64,000 nucleotides of DNA from Lewinellaceae bacterium (GCA_020636225.1 JACJYI010000003.1:744001-808000), one strand, 5' to 3'. Shown: positions 24,797 to 33,895, counted from the first letter of the stretch. The notes: generated from the sequence alone by a model not told the origin. Made by a program: numbers and translations.

Positions 24797-25326
24797 GAGA
24801 CTGTTTTATAAAGTGTGTCAATGATCAAAGAACTTGCACTTGGATCATTGACTTATGTTGCTGTTGACTTTGATTTAGAAGCCTTCAAACTGATGTTATG
24901 TTGTGAGCAGCCCTGGGAAATTCCCGTCCAATTGTCCGCCTTGCCGCCTTACAGATTGACCGTAACGGTGGCCGACAGGGTCCGGCCGTCGGAAGGCCAG
25001 ATGCCCGGACCGGGATAGAACTGCGGCCGTTTCGTGAAGTAGCTCACATCAAACAGGTTATTTGCATTGACCTGGAGACGGATGTGGTCATTCAACCGAT
25101 AGCAGACATGAGCATCCACCAGGTGGTAGGCCGGAACAAGACCCACTGCTCCGCTGGCCGAAGCGGCTACCGTGTTCTGGGGATCGGCAAAGCTCTCTGC
25201 CGTATAGCTGTACAGGGCCGACAGTTTCCATCGCCCGCAGGTCATACTCGCTCCATTGCGACTGATCCAGGCCGGGGTACTTTCCACATGGTTGCCGTCA
25301 ATGGAGACGTTCTCCGTACCCGACCG
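24797..25326. repeat. Right direct copy of the FecA-like gene 3' end and flank
   Basis: Counterpart of 18096-18627. It begins GAGACTGTTTTATAAAGTG, runs through about 150 bp of downstream flank and into the last 378 bp of the intact receptor gene. The opening 25 bp, conserved in both copies, look like an insertion-sequence terminus, but no transposase is present. Confidence 0.88.
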
Positions 25327-27132
25327 GACAACAGCGTTGCGGTACCGGGCATCGGTCCAGGCAGTGGAGGTGAAGAGTTGCAGGCTGGTCTTAGGACCGA
25401 GCACCCAGTCACCCTGGAGGAAGGCCTCCACGCCTCGGGTCTCCGAATCGCCGATGTTGGTCCGGCGGATGAGGAGGTCGCCATTGGCGTCCGTTTCTGC
25501 CAGGGTGCCCATACGGTTCCGGTAGTGGATCATATAGCCGGTGACATCCCAGCTGAGGAAGCGCCACTTACCCCGGAAACCCAGCTCCAGATTGTCTCCA
25601 TAGGCATCCTGTAGGTCCTTGTCGGCTACCTCGTAGATGGATGCCGGCACAATGTCCTTGAACAACACGGGCCGATAGGCCTGGGACCAACCGCCGTACA
25701 GATTGATCCGTTTGGTCAGCTCGTACTGCGCCCCGGCCCCGAAAAGGGGAAAGCGGTGGTCGATGGTGTTGGGCAGATCCTTGTCGTCATAGTACACCGT
25801 GGTCCCCTTCATGTCCGTTCGGCCGTTCTCGATCCGGGCACCGACCTGGACAGAGAGGCGGGGTGTTACTTCTACCCGGTTTTCGACAAAGGCGGCCAGG
25901 TTGGCGGTCAGGTAATGCAGGTCACGACCCCAGCCGGGCTCGGTCAGGTCGAGGGTATAGTCGATCCCGGTCGTGCCCTTGCCCTGCTGCCGGCGGTGGA
26001 GGTCATTGTCCATGACCTGGATGCCGGCGGCGAGGTTGGCCCTTCGGCCAAAGAGATGCCATTCCTGGAGGATGCGGACTTCTGCCGTCAGGCTGCGGTA
26101 TCGGTCGATATCCACCTGGCGCGGATTGTAGGTGCCGGTGGCGGTGACCAGGGTATCCGGTACGGTAGCCGGTTTGTCAAACTGGACGCTGTTGCGTTCG
26201 CCGAGGATGGCCGACAGCACTGCGCTGACCGTTGTATGTGGCCTCGGCTTCCAGTTTACCGTCAGGGAAGGGACATGGATGTCGGGGTTGTAGTAGTTCC
26301 GGTGGCGGGTGGCCATTTGCGGATCGGCGTCAAACTGGGCATCCGTCAACGGACCGGCCAGGTGAATGGTGTAGTCGGACCGGGTCCAGTCCAGCACCAG
26401 GCTCCATTCCGCCGACGGATCCCAATACAGGGAAATGCCATGTGCCTGGTAATCGGAATCGCCAGACGTCCGGTAGCCGCCGTTGTGCTTGCGGTTCATC
26501 CAGGCCGAGTACCGGAATGGGCCCTTGCCACCCGACAGGGCGTTATACGTGCTGACCAGACCGTAGGAACCCACAGTATGGATACTTTCGAAGGATACCC
26601 ATCGGGCCGTGTCCGGCTTTTTGGTGACGTAATTCAACATGCCGCCAAACTGGGCGCCATACTGGAGGGAGCCTGTGCCACGAACCAGCTCAATCCGGTC
26701 GACAGCCTCCATGGGAATATTGTAATGACTGGCCGGATAGCCGTACATGTCGGAGTTGGTGATCACCCCGTCCTTGCGGATGTTGAACTCCCAGCCCCGA
26801 TGCGGATCCAGGCCCCGAGTGGCGATGTTCATCTGGTTGCCCGTCCCATCCATGTCATAGACGAAGATTCCGGGCACCTTGGCAAAGACCTGGCGGGCAT
26901 ATTTTTCGGTCAGGGCTGCCGGTCGGGCAGTGAGGCTGATCACCTCGCTTTTTTTGCCGGAAAAAATGTAGGTGCCCTGCACCTCCGGAAGGTGGTCGGT
27001 ATCCAGTTCAAGACGGGGAGCAGACACCATGATGGCGTCCAGTTGAGCGAGTTTGAGGGTGTCACTTTCGGTTTGTGCCGTAGCTCCCGCCAGAGCCAGG
27101 CAGAGGACCCCCGTCCAATACAGGTGGTTCAT
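24949..27132 (-). CDS. TonB-dependent receptor, FecA/siderophore-like
   Basis: 727-residue outer-membrane receptor. Signal peptide 1-19 (ends GATAQ); a plug (about 50-170) with FAKVPGIFVYDMDGTGNQMN, IATRGLDPHRGWEFNIRKDG and GTGSLQYGAQFGGMLNYVT; then the barrel. The plug is close to the iron(III) dicitrate receptor FecA subgroup, so an iron-chelate ligand is likely though not shown. There is no carboxypeptidase-like N-terminal domain, unlike the receptor at 12794. It ends in TVTVNL rather than the usual terminal aromatic residue. Its last 125 codons are duplicated at 18250-18627. The 5' flank (27133-27560) contains no FecI/FecR-type regulator genes. Confidence 0.92.
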   Translation of the reverse strand: MNHLYWTGVLCLALAGATAQTESDTLKLAQLDAIMVSAPRLELDTDHLPEVQGTYIFSGKKSEVISLTARPAALTEKYARQVFAKVPGIFVYDMDGTGNQMNIATRGLDPHRGWEFNIRKDGVITNSDMYGYPASHYNIPMEAVDRIELVRGTGSLQYGAQFGGMLNYVTKKPDTARWVSFESIHTVGSYGLVSTYNALSGGKGPFRYSAWMNRKHNGGYRTSGDSDYQAHGISLYWDPSAEWSLVLDWTRSDYTIHLAGPLTDAQFDADPQMATRHRNYYNPDIHVPSLTVNWKPRPHTTVSAVLSAILGERNSVQFDKPATVPDTLVTATGTYNPRQVDIDRYRSLTAEVRILQEWHLFGRRANLAAGIQVMDNDLHRRQQGKGTTGIDYTLDLTEPGWGRDLHYLTANLAAFVENRVEVTPRLSVQVGARIENGRTDMKGTTVYYDDKDLPNTIDHRFPLFGAGAQYELTKRINLYGGWSQAYRPVLFKDIVPASIYEVADKDLQDAYGDNLELGFRGKWRFLSWDVTGYMIHYRNRMGTLAETDANGDLLIRRTNIGDSETRGVEAFLQGDWVLGPKTSLQLFTSTAWTDARYRNAVVRSGTENVSIDGNHVESTPAWISRNGASMTCGRWKLSALYSYTAESFADPQNTVAASASGAVGLVPAYHLVDAHVCYRLNDHIRLQVNANNLFDVSYFTKRPQFYPGPGIWPSDGRTLSATVTVNL

Positions 27133-27560
27133 CAGTCGATGCTGTGGTCAACGGCCTCGCGGCGGATCGGTCAGGCGAACGGCAACCGGGACCTGCAACA
27201 GGTCACGGCCAGCTCACCGGCGGTCGTTGATGTTAAAAAATCGGTTTTGTATCGTTGTACAGGTCTTACCCATACAGGTTTTCCGTCATACAAAAGTCAT
27301 GCCTGACCATCCACTGTGGCGAAGACGGAGCCTATGGATGGCATGATACCCATGTCGTGACGACCTGTGCAGACAGGATTAGACGCAGTGCCGAAAGCCG
27401 GGTAGTCCTGCATCAAGAAGCACCGCAGGGCCAGGGATGATAATGTGGTTTTACACAGGCGTTTGCTTTGGATGCACGAAGAGTATTGGATAAGACAGCC
27501 GGCAAAGAAAGGATGGTCCCGACCCACCGGATCCTGGCGGCCTGTCTGTCCCGGATGTCC
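27133..27560. other. 428-bp intergenic region with a wide inverted repeat
   Basis: No gene is seen. TTTTGTAT (27245-27252) and ATACAAAA (27288-27295) form an 8-bp inverted repeat about 115 bp upstream of the receptor start, enclosing two TACAGGT direct repeats (near 27257 and 27273). It may contain the receptor promoter or operator; no canonical -7 box is evident. Confidence 0.4.
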
Positions 27561-27890
27561 CTAATCCAGGATAAAGAGTCGTGCCGCCCGAAGCGTCCTG
27601 ACCATATGTGGTTGTCGATCATCCCCGACCATATAGATCATGCCGGCCTGCAAAACCATGGACTCGCCGTCAAGATGTTCGAGGAAGACCTGGCCTTCCA
27701 GGACGTGAACGACATGGCCTTTGACACACCAATGGTCAGCTTCATAACCCGGGCTGTACTGGGCCAGGCGGAGCCGGATGTCACCCTCCAGGATCTCTCT
27801 GATGGCGACCTGTCCTTTTTCTCCGGGATGGATCGTTTCGGGGAAATCTTCCCAACGGTAGGATTGGGGTTCAGCAATATGGATGTTCAT
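27561..27890 (-). CDS. DHCW-motif cupin fold protein
   Basis: A single-domain cupin of 109 residues. It contains DHWCVKGHVVHVLEG, the DHCW-type signature, with a possible metal site formed by His of DHWC, His of KGH and a later His in QPHMVRT. Members are small cytosolic proteins of unknown substrate. It starts 5 bp after the stop of the VOC gene, so the two form an operon. Confidence 0.85.
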   Translation of the reverse strand: MNIHIAEPQSYRWEDFPETIHPGEKGQVAIREILEGDIRLRLAQYSPGYEADHWCVKGHVVHVLEGQVFLEHLDGESMVLQAGMIYMVGDDRQPHMVRTLRAARLFILD

Positions 27891-27895
27891 CTGGA

Positions 27896-28294
27896 TCAGA
27901 TTGCAGGCAAGGGGATGACAGGCGTGGTCAGTTCGATCTGAATCCCGTCAGGATCATGAATATAGACCGATTTGAAATAATGGTGATCCTGAATGTGATA
28001 GGAAATCTCTCGTTCCTCAAACCGGGATACTGCATGGGTAAAACTGTCCTTGTCGACACGGAAAGCCAGGTGATCAAAACCGTGCCGGCCCATGTTTTCT
28101 ACCCCGTTTTCCGATAGTCCCTTCAGAGGGAAAATGGCAATTCCCTGATTGCCGCACATCATCATGATGGGGTAGGGGTCCCACCCGGGCACGCGCACCA
28201 GCTCCAGTCCCAGGACATCACGGTACCGCTCAGCGCTGGTGTCCGGATGGGAACTCCGGATGGCGACATGGTCGAGGTGTTGGAGTGTGATCAT
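27896..28294 (-). CDS. VOC superfamily (glyoxalase/dioxygenase-like) protein
   Basis: 132 residues with a single vicinal-oxygen-chelate fold: LDHVAIRSSHPDTSAERYRD at the start, HGFDHLAFRV in the middle and YIHDPDGIQIEL at the end, which supply the His/His/Glu metal ligands typical of the family. The presence of all three suggests a metal-dependent enzyme, such as a lyase, isomerase or fosfomycin-resistance-type transferase; the substrate is unknown. It is first in a two-gene operon with the DHCW cupin. Confidence 0.88.
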   Translation of the reverse strand: MITLQHLDHVAIRSSHPDTSAERYRDVLGLELVRVPGWDPYPIMMMCGNQGIAIFPLKGLSENGVENMGRHGFDHLAFRVDKDSFTHAVSRFEEREISYHIQDHHYFKSVYIHDPDGIQIELTTPVIPLPAI

Positions 28295-28455
28295 GGATGC
28301 ATGATTGTGGTGCTGCTTCTAATTCTTTCAATAATATGATTTAATTATTGGGATTCAGGAAGTCATGTTTTCTACAAGGTGCAGATCGATTTTCCCTTTG
28401 TTTTTACGTCGATTTGACCGCTGTGTTCGCAGAAGAAATGTGACAGATATGCCCA

Positions 28456-30933
28456 TCAGTCGATCACAATGAATCGTTCGGAAAAGTGGATCTGATTGTC
28501 TTGACGAATCTGGATGAGATACTGTCCGGCAGGTTGGTCGCCCCGATACATCAGGATCCCGTCATGCGTCACGGTATATGGAAACCAGGCTTGCCGGCCA
28601 GAAGCGTCAGTGACCACAAGGTGAATTTCGTCAGGATCCGGGGATGAAAATGACAGTTGCGTCAATTCCTTCCATGGATTCGGCGTGATCCTGATTCCGG
28701 ATGGGCGTGGACCAGCTGGCTGAATATTCGATGTGTATTCATCACAGTCCGTCATGGACGAGCCCAGACGGACAAACAGGTCATCGAAGTACGAATCATT
28801 GTCCGTGCCTGCCAATCGCGTGCCGGTCAATTCCAATCGCAGCGTCTGTGTTCCAGGAGGGATGAAGAGACTATTTTCCAACCTGGTCCAGGAACTGTTA
28901 TTGGTGGATAAGGTTTGGCTGGAGTCTATGGGTTGACCAGAAGCATCCAGGAAGATCAACCGCATTTCCGGCAGATCGGAACCATTGAAATTGGAAAGCC
29001 AGCCACCGAATTGAACGGGGAACAGGCCACCCTGGATGGAATCCAGGTATGCCGTAAGATCCATATCCTGGTGACAACGGGCAAATGCACTTTCAGTACA
29101 CAGTCCGCCGACCACAAAATATCGTTCTCCGGTATGAGGAGTGATCCCGTTGCATACATTGGCCGTGAGGGCTTCTACGACACCGTCGGTAATTGTCCAG
29201 AGGGCCAGGCTGTCTTCAGCTCCCGGATTGATCAATTGGTTTTCGGCCATCTGGGAAGATCCGGTTGTAAACGTCGCCATAGCTGACCAGTCACTCCAGT
29301 TGAATTCCCGGTCGCGGTACCGCACCCGCCACCAATAGGTTGTATTCTCTGCCAGGTTGGTGATTGCCTCATCGGTCAGGTCATCGCCCGCTTGAGTGTC
29401 AGTTTGATCATACCAGTTTTCATAATTTTTCCATTGGTCTTTTACAGGTGAGGCAAAGTCGTTTTCCTGGGCAGTCACCTGCCAATGACTTTGACCATGT
29501 ACACTGTTCTCCATGGAAGAAAAACCGGTCGCCTTCAGCATGACGCAGTCCGGACTGACCATTTCATTGACAGGGAAAACGGGATACGGTGGTGCAACGG
29601 ACTTTACGTTTTTCCGAATCACCAGAGAATCGCGGATATCATTGTCTCTCGCAGCAAATTTATTCCCCCTGCTGATGCGTTTTATGGTGATTTGGGGGTC
29701 GGCTCCAGCCGTCACGGCAACGGACACAAAGCCAAATTCATCCTGGGTAACCGAAAATTCATCGTAATCGAAATTGGGGTACTCGCCCCAATAGTCAATG
29801 GCGCCACCACCGGTAGCTACATTGATCCAGAGGTGTTTGTGATCCCGGGATTGCCCCCTGGAATAGCCGTGAGTATGACCAAAGAAATGAATACTTGGCT
29901 TGCCACACTTTGTGGAAAATGCTTCCAGGCGTTGAATAACCTCACCTGTATAGTCGGACTCGCCGGGTGTCCACAATTCTGATTTGTGCGGGTGGTGCAG
30001 TTGGGCAAAAACAAAGTCGACCGAATCTGCTGTGCAGGTTTGAGTTAGCAGGGTGTCCAGCCAGGAAAGTTGTTCCTGGTTGGTGAAGGGTGCATTGGAG
30101 TCCAGCCCAATGATGCGGATATTGCTGTAGTCCTTGTACCACCAGTGTTCTTCAAAGCCTGGTGTGCCATTTTCCGGCAAGCGAAAAAACTGAAAATAAT
30201 AATCCGCATTGACTTCGTGATTGCCCAGGACAGGATACATGGGTATCCGCGCCAGGAGTTCTTTGGACGGCTCGAAAAACTGGGTTTGCCATTGCGCATA
30301 ACTGCTGCCGGTATTCACCAGGTCGCCGGGGATCATGACCAGTGCCAGATGGTCGGTGATATCACCTCCATAGGTTTGTTCGAAATACTCGATGATTCCT
30401 TCCTCGACGACCTCGCGGAACTTGTCTGGATTATTGGCATCCTGTTGTACATCACTCATGGCGACGATATGGGTGTCATCTTCATGAGCAGAATGACCAT
30501 GTGTTCTGAAGGAATAGATATCGGAATATGTGCCCAGGGTTTTTACGCGATAGAAATATGTGTTATGGTGATCCAGGTTGTCCAAAAGGACCTCATGCAT
30601 TCTACTTTGATCGGGAGTTATCCAGAATGTTCCGGATGTATTGGAGCTCAGATTCGCATCTGTGCCCCATTCGACGATGGATTCATCCCCGCTATCTGTT
30701 TCCCACAGGATATACATGGAATGGGGTGTGGCGTCCTGGAGGTAGGGGCCGATGAGGATGTTCTGAGCCTCGATGCGCCATGTTGCAAGCAGAGTGATCA
30801 GGAAAACGAGTGGTTTTATTCCCCAAAATAGCAGATAAGAAGCACTTGAACGGGTCCGATTCCGATCGGGGATACGGTGGTTGATTCCGCCATTATTGGA
30901 ACACAATCCGGATTGATGGGATCGACCTGGCAT
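28456..30933 (-). CDS. Secreted metallophosphoesterase with T9SS C-terminal tail
   Basis: 825 residues. A hydrophobic export segment (GIKPLVFLITLLATW) lies unusually far in, at about 38-55, preceded by a basic, Ser-rich leader. Next come a purple-acid-phosphatase-type FnIII domain (~58-150) and a calcineurin-like phosphoesterase (~155-410) with SDVQQD, PGDLVN, LGNHEVN, QLHHPH and FFGHTHGYSRG. A fibronectin-like and a carbohydrate-binding-like region follow, and the end (RITPNPW ... GQYLIQIRQ) is a type A T9SS sorting domain. It therefore travels through the outer membrane to the surface. The first in-frame ATG is at 30933. Only 8 bp separate it from the upstream membrane-protein gene. Confidence 0.88.
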   Translation of the reverse strand: MPGRSHQSGLCSNNGGINHRIPDRNRTRSSASYLLFWGIKPLVFLITLLATWRIEAQNILIGPYLQDATPHSMYILWETDSGDESIVEWGTDANLSSNTSGTFWITPDQSRMHEVLLDNLDHHNTYFYRVKTLGTYSDIYSFRTHGHSAHEDDTHIVAMSDVQQDANNPDKFREVVEEGIIEYFEQTYGGDITDHLALVMIPGDLVNTGSSYAQWQTQFFEPSKELLARIPMYPVLGNHEVNADYYFQFFRLPENGTPGFEEHWWYKDYSNIRIIGLDSNAPFTNQEQLSWLDTLLTQTCTADSVDFVFAQLHHPHKSELWTPGESDYTGEVIQRLEAFSTKCGKPSIHFFGHTHGYSRGQSRDHKHLWINVATGGGAIDYWGEYPNFDYDEFSVTQDEFGFVSVAVTAGADPQITIKRISRGNKFAARDNDIRDSLVIRKNVKSVAPPYPVFPVNEMVSPDCVMLKATGFSSMENSVHGQSHWQVTAQENDFASPVKDQWKNYENWYDQTDTQAGDDLTDEAITNLAENTTYWWRVRYRDREFNWSDWSAMATFTTGSSQMAENQLINPGAEDSLALWTITDGVVEALTANVCNGITPHTGERYFVVGGLCTESAFARCHQDMDLTAYLDSIQGGLFPVQFGGWLSNFNGSDLPEMRLIFLDASGQPIDSSQTLSTNNSSWTRLENSLFIPPGTQTLRLELTGTRLAGTDNDSYFDDLFVRLGSSMTDCDEYTSNIQPAGPRPSGIRITPNPWKELTQLSFSSPDPDEIHLVVTDASGRQAWFPYTVTHDGILMYRGDQPAGQYLIQIRQDNQIHFSERFIVID

Positions 30934-30941
30934 CAATTGAT

Positions 30942-31868
30942 TCAGCTCAATAAAGAATATTGGATCAATAATCCCTTTTCATCCCTCCATTTGATCCAAC
31001 CGGTCGCCAATGGCTCAACATCATCATTCATCAGTTCCACCTGCATCCATTCGCCCCGGATCATGATCGGGTGCATGAGGTCGTAATCCACCATGACCTC
31101 CCCGGCATGGGCGAGGGGTTTGATCCGGACAGTACCGGGTTCTCCTTCCGACCATTCGACGGTGAACACGGACAGCAGGAAATCCGGCCATCCCAGGAAC
31201 TGGCCGGCCGACCGGTCAACATACCGGGTCTCGCCGGTGAAGCGGTTGACCTCTACCTCGGCCCAGTCGCGGGTCAACCCGATCACCCGGAACAGGAGGA
31301 TGTCATAGTCCGGCTTGAGGTGGGCGGGTGCCAGCCACGGGGGTCCCTGCAGGAGGTTGAGGACACCGTTCTCCCCGATCTCCATCACCAGACTGTCTTC
31401 CGGGGCATGGTCGTCGACGGGTTTGTCGGGATTCGGGAGGCCATAGAAATCCAGGCGCCGAACCCCGAAGAGGGTTGGCTTGAAGAACCCGAGGCCCATG
31501 GGTCGATCGGGGCTTGATTCCTGAAAGGACATGGGCCGGGTGACCGGTGGTGGATCGGCTGGCGGTGTGGAGGATGCCTGTCTGGATAACCGGAATCCCA
31601 CATAGACGGCGAGGATGCCCGCCAGGATGGCCAGCAGGAGATTGAGTTGGACAAGGCGGGCAGAGGGGATCTGTCGGGCCAGGAAGAACCCGCCGACAAA
31701 GGCGATCAATGCGGCCATGGCCGCCCAAACCAGTACGGTGGCCGGACCGGCCATGCCCTGATCATCGGCCACTCCGGCCGCGGAGACGGCGAATGCCGTC
31801 AGGACCGAAACGACGGGAGTCAGGAGCAGGACGAAGATGCCGCGGCGGAGGTGATCGGACCAGGCCAT
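30942..31868 (-). CDS. Membrane protein with large extracytoplasmic domain, unknown
   Basis: 308 residues. Three transmembrane helices at the N-terminus (about 10-32, 42-63 and 72-92), then a Pro-rich linker (SSTPPADPPPVTRP) and a ~200-residue soluble domain with no recognised family (LGFFKPTLFGVRRLDFYG, DWAEVEVNRFTGETRYVD). It lies between the VWA gene (3 bp upstream) and the phosphoesterase (8 bp downstream), so all three are probably one transcript. Possibly a partner of the VWA protein. Confidence 0.75.
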   Translation of the reverse strand: MAWSDHLRRGIFVLLLTPVVSVLTAFAVSAAGVADDQGMAGPATVLVWAAMAALIAFVGGFFLARQIPSARLVQLNLLLAILAGILAVYVGFRLSRQASSTPPADPPPVTRPMSFQESSPDRPMGLGFFKPTLFGVRRLDFYGLPNPDKPVDDHAPEDSLVMEIGENGVLNLLQGPPWLAPAHLKPDYDILLFRVIGLTRDWAEVEVNRFTGETRYVDRSAGQFLGWPDFLLSVFTVEWSEGEPGTVRIKPLAHAGEVMVDYDLMHPIMIRGEWMQVELMNDDVEPLATGWIKWRDEKGLLIQYSLLS

Positions 31869-31871
31869 GGC

Positions 31872-33284
31872 TCAGAAGGTGATATTGTGTTCGATGGTCT
31901 CTCCGGCCTTGACGGTGAGCGAGAAGGTCTTCTTGCTGGCCTTGTGCTTCCCCAGTCCGGCTACGGAAACCTTGTACGTCCCTGGGGTCAGGAGGAAGGT
32001 CTTCGGGTTACTGGAGTCGGAGGTATAGGTCCGGCCGGAAGCGAGATTCTTTCCCGTGGCCGGGTCGGCAAAATGGACCAGTGCATCCACCAGGCCGTCG
32101 GCGGAGGTTACCCCGATCCGCACGGTGCCGCTGAGGAAATCATGGCTGACCTCAACGGTTTCTCCTCCGGCGATGGTCAATCCGTTGATGCGGTGGGTGA
32201 TGCCGGTGCCTTCCAGGCGCATGGCCGTCATCTCGATGTCGTAGGTGCCCGGGTTGACCTCCTGGTCATCCGGCCGGCCGTAGGTTCGGGCCGCGGCAGC
32301 CGATCTCTTTTCACCGGTCGGGTAGATGTGGACCATGGCATCCCATCCTTCTCCATTGTTGGTGGTGGTGACCCGAAAGATGCCTCCGTCAAAACTCACG
32401 TTCAGGCGGGTGACCTCTCCGGCAGGAATGGTGATGCCTGACAAACGAACGGGTTGGACGTCAGAGTTTTCCAGTGGACTGGCCACAATATCCCACGTGC
32501 CCGGGGGCAGGTACAAGCGGGCGGTATCCCCATAGGTGCGGGCCCCGTGGGTTGCGCGGGTCGCACCCGGTTTCATGGCCTGGATATTGGCATCCACCGG
32601 TTTGCCGTTCTTCGTCGCATAGACAAAGACATTCTGATCGGGCTCCACGACCGGGGCAGCAGTGGCTTCTTCCAGGACACCTTCGAGTCCATCGGCATCT
32701 TCGGCATCAAAATAGGATCCGTCGCCCGCTTCCGCGGCACAGCGCAATTGTTCTGTTTCGTCCGGCTTCAGGCCAAATCCGACGATGTGCAGGCGGAATG
32801 GCACGCCAGCCTCTCGTGCCGCGCGGACCACCGCACAGAGGTCCCCACCGCAGGATTCGATGCCATCGGTGACCAGGATGATGGTGGCTTTCTCGCCGGT
32901 CTGCTTCAACCGTTCGATGACCTCCAGCGCGGAAAAGGCAAGCGGCGTCTTACCGAGGGGTTTCAAGCCGGAAACGGCCTCCCGAAAGGGCTCCTGGTTG
33001 CTGGCGTCCGGTTCGAGCAGGAATTCGACATCATCACACTCCTTCGTTCGGTGTCCGTAGGCAACCAAAGCCACCGCCTGATCCGATGGAAGGTGTTTTC
33101 GTGTGGAGGTGAGTACTTCTGCCGCGATGGCCATCTTGGTTTTCCCTTCGATCTGACCCCACATGGAGCCACTGGCATCACAAATGAAATAGATCGGTGC
33201 GGGAGGACCCTCCTGGGCAATGGATGGGAGGGACCAACCGAACAACAGGATCATGCAGATCGCAGAAAGGCCTGGGAACTTCAT
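31872..33284 (-). CDS. Secreted von Willebrand factor A domain protein
   Basis: 470 residues. Signal peptide 1-23 (ends PSIAQ). The VWA domain spans about 28-215 with the metal-ion-dependent adhesion site DASGSM (from Asp36) and LVTDGIESCGGD. The rest consists of three repeats of ~80 residues with PGTWDIVASP, NPGTYDIEMTA and TPGTYKVSVAG, resembling carboxypeptidase-regulatory or PEGA-like beta-sandwiches. Likely a periplasmic or surface-bound adhesion or scaffold protein. It is the first gene of a three-gene unit; a -7 box at 33304-33311 precedes it. Confidence 0.85.
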   Translation of the reverse strand: MKFPGLSAICMILLFGWSLPSIAQEGPPAPIYFICDASGSMWGQIEGKTKMAIAAEVLTSTRKHLPSDQAVALVAYGHRTKECDDVEFLLEPDASNQEPFREAVSGLKPLGKTPLAFSALEVIERLKQTGEKATIILVTDGIESCGGDLCAVVRAAREAGVPFRLHIVGFGLKPDETEQLRCAAEAGDGSYFDAEDADGLEGVLEEATAAPVVEPDQNVFVYATKNGKPVDANIQAMKPGATRATHGARTYGDTARLYLPPGTWDIVASPLENSDVQPVRLSGITIPAGEVTRLNVSFDGGIFRVTTTNNGEGWDAMVHIYPTGEKRSAAAARTYGRPDDQEVNPGTYDIEMTAMRLEGTGITHRINGLTIAGGETVEVSHDFLSGTVRIGVTSADGLVDALVHFADPATGKNLASGRTYTSDSSNPKTFLLTPGTYKVSVAGLGKHKASKKTFSLTVKAGETIEHNITF

Positions 33285-33303
33285 AGGATGGTGGGTTGAT
33301 TTC

Positions 33304-33311
33304 CCAAGTTA
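33304..33311 (-). promoter_or_regulatory. Predicted -7 box for the VWA gene unit
   Basis: TAACTTGG on the minus strand, 19 bp before the ATG at 33284; one base off TAnnTTTG. Confidence 0.4.
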
Positions 33312-33417
33312 ACTGATTTTTCCCGAACTGGACATCCAGTCCGAACCGGGAATCCCCGCAATGGTTGGCTATCACCGTTCCGCGATGCACGCACTGTCGC
33401 ACAGATTGACCAGCGGA

Positions 33418-33546
33418 TCAGGTGAACCAACCCCGGGCGATCAGGTAGGGGATGAGCAACCACAGCAGGCCTTTGACGAGGAAGAACAGGAATCCCAACC
33501 ACCCGAGCCGTTTGATCCAGGCCACGGGCTTAGTTGGTGAGGACAT
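33418..33546 (-). CDS. 42-residue membrane protein coupled to the monooxygenase gene
   Basis: Encodes a basic start (MSSPTKPVAWIKRLGW) and a single hydrophobic helix (LGFLFFLVKGLLWLLIPYLI). The ATG lies within the end of the monooxygenase gene (17-bp overlap, different frame), which is a translational-coupling arrangement. Proteins of the pattern WxKRLGxxGFLFFLxKGLxWL are scattered through Bacteroidota, without known function. It probably acts as a membrane partner or is a small regulatory peptide. Confidence 0.65.
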   Translation of the reverse strand: MSSPTKPVAWIKRLGWLGFLFFLVKGLLWLLIPYLIARGWFT

Positions 33547-33850
33547 GGTAGGTGCGGAATTTGGAATGCATGGGCATCGGCTTTCCTTCTTTCCGGGCCT
33601 GCTCCAGATCGGCAAATCCCCGCCGGTGACCTGTGATGAATGCTTCAGAGCGGGTCCAGGCCTGAAAGTGTTCCTCCGAGTCCCAGTAGCTGACGATGAG
33701 ATAGTCATCCCCATCCTGGTTGGGCTTGAGGACATGCATGCGGTGGAACCCCGGCATCAGGTCAATGGCTCCCGCCCGGGTGGCGAAGAGTTCTTCAAAG
33801 CGGGTGACGTACTCGGGTGTGCAGGTGATGTTGTTGATGGCGACAAACAT
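33530..33850 (-). CDS. IsdG/HmoA-like antibiotic-biosynthesis monooxygenase family protein
   Basis: A ferredoxin-like fold protein of 106 residues. It has the IsdG heme-oxygenase layout: Asn6-Asn7 near the N-terminus (AINNITCTP), the Trp in SYWDSEEHFQAWTRS and a His in FITGHRRG near residue 76, which correspond to the Asn, Trp and His heme-pocket positions of IsdG/IsdI. The likely role is oxygen-dependent heme degradation with iron release in the cytosol. An iron-regulator-type palindrome at 33881-33895 sits just upstream, in keeping with iron control. Overlaps the next gene (33418-33546). Confidence 0.82.
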   Translation of the reverse strand: MFVAINNITCTPEYVTRFEELFATRAGAIDLMPGFHRMHVLKPNQDGDDYLIVSYWDSEEHFQAWTRSEAFITGHRRGFADLEQARKEGKPMPMHSKFRTYHVLTN

Positions 33851-33871
33851 AAATGACGATTTACTTCGCCA

Positions 33872-33879
33872 TAAATGTA
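33872..33879 (-). promoter_or_regulatory. Predicted -7 box for the IsdG-like gene
   Basis: TACATTTA on the minus strand, 21 bp before the ATG; 7/8 match to TAnnTTTG. The palindrome at 33881-33895 abuts it on the upstream side. Confidence 0.45.
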
Positions 33880-33880
33880 A

Positions 33881-33895
33881 TTAGACTAAATCTAA
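33881..33895. promoter_or_regulatory. Candidate iron-regulator operator TTAGA-N5-TCTAA
   Basis: TTAGACTAAATCTAA has perfect 5-bp arms. With flanks it extends to AATTAGA/TCTAAAT with one mismatch. Its form resembles DtxR/IdeR-type sites (TTAGG...CCTAA). It is placed in the spacer directly upstream of the -7 box, where a bound repressor would block transcription. Confidence 0.5.

Noticed and set aside
24797..24821. Insertion-sequence terminus (GAGACTGTTTTATAAAGTGTG...)
   Set aside because: Looks like an IS end but no transposase, second terminus or target duplication was found; reported only as part of the direct repeat.
25756..27306. 516-codon plus-strand frame
   Set aside because: Antisense to the FecA-like receptor.
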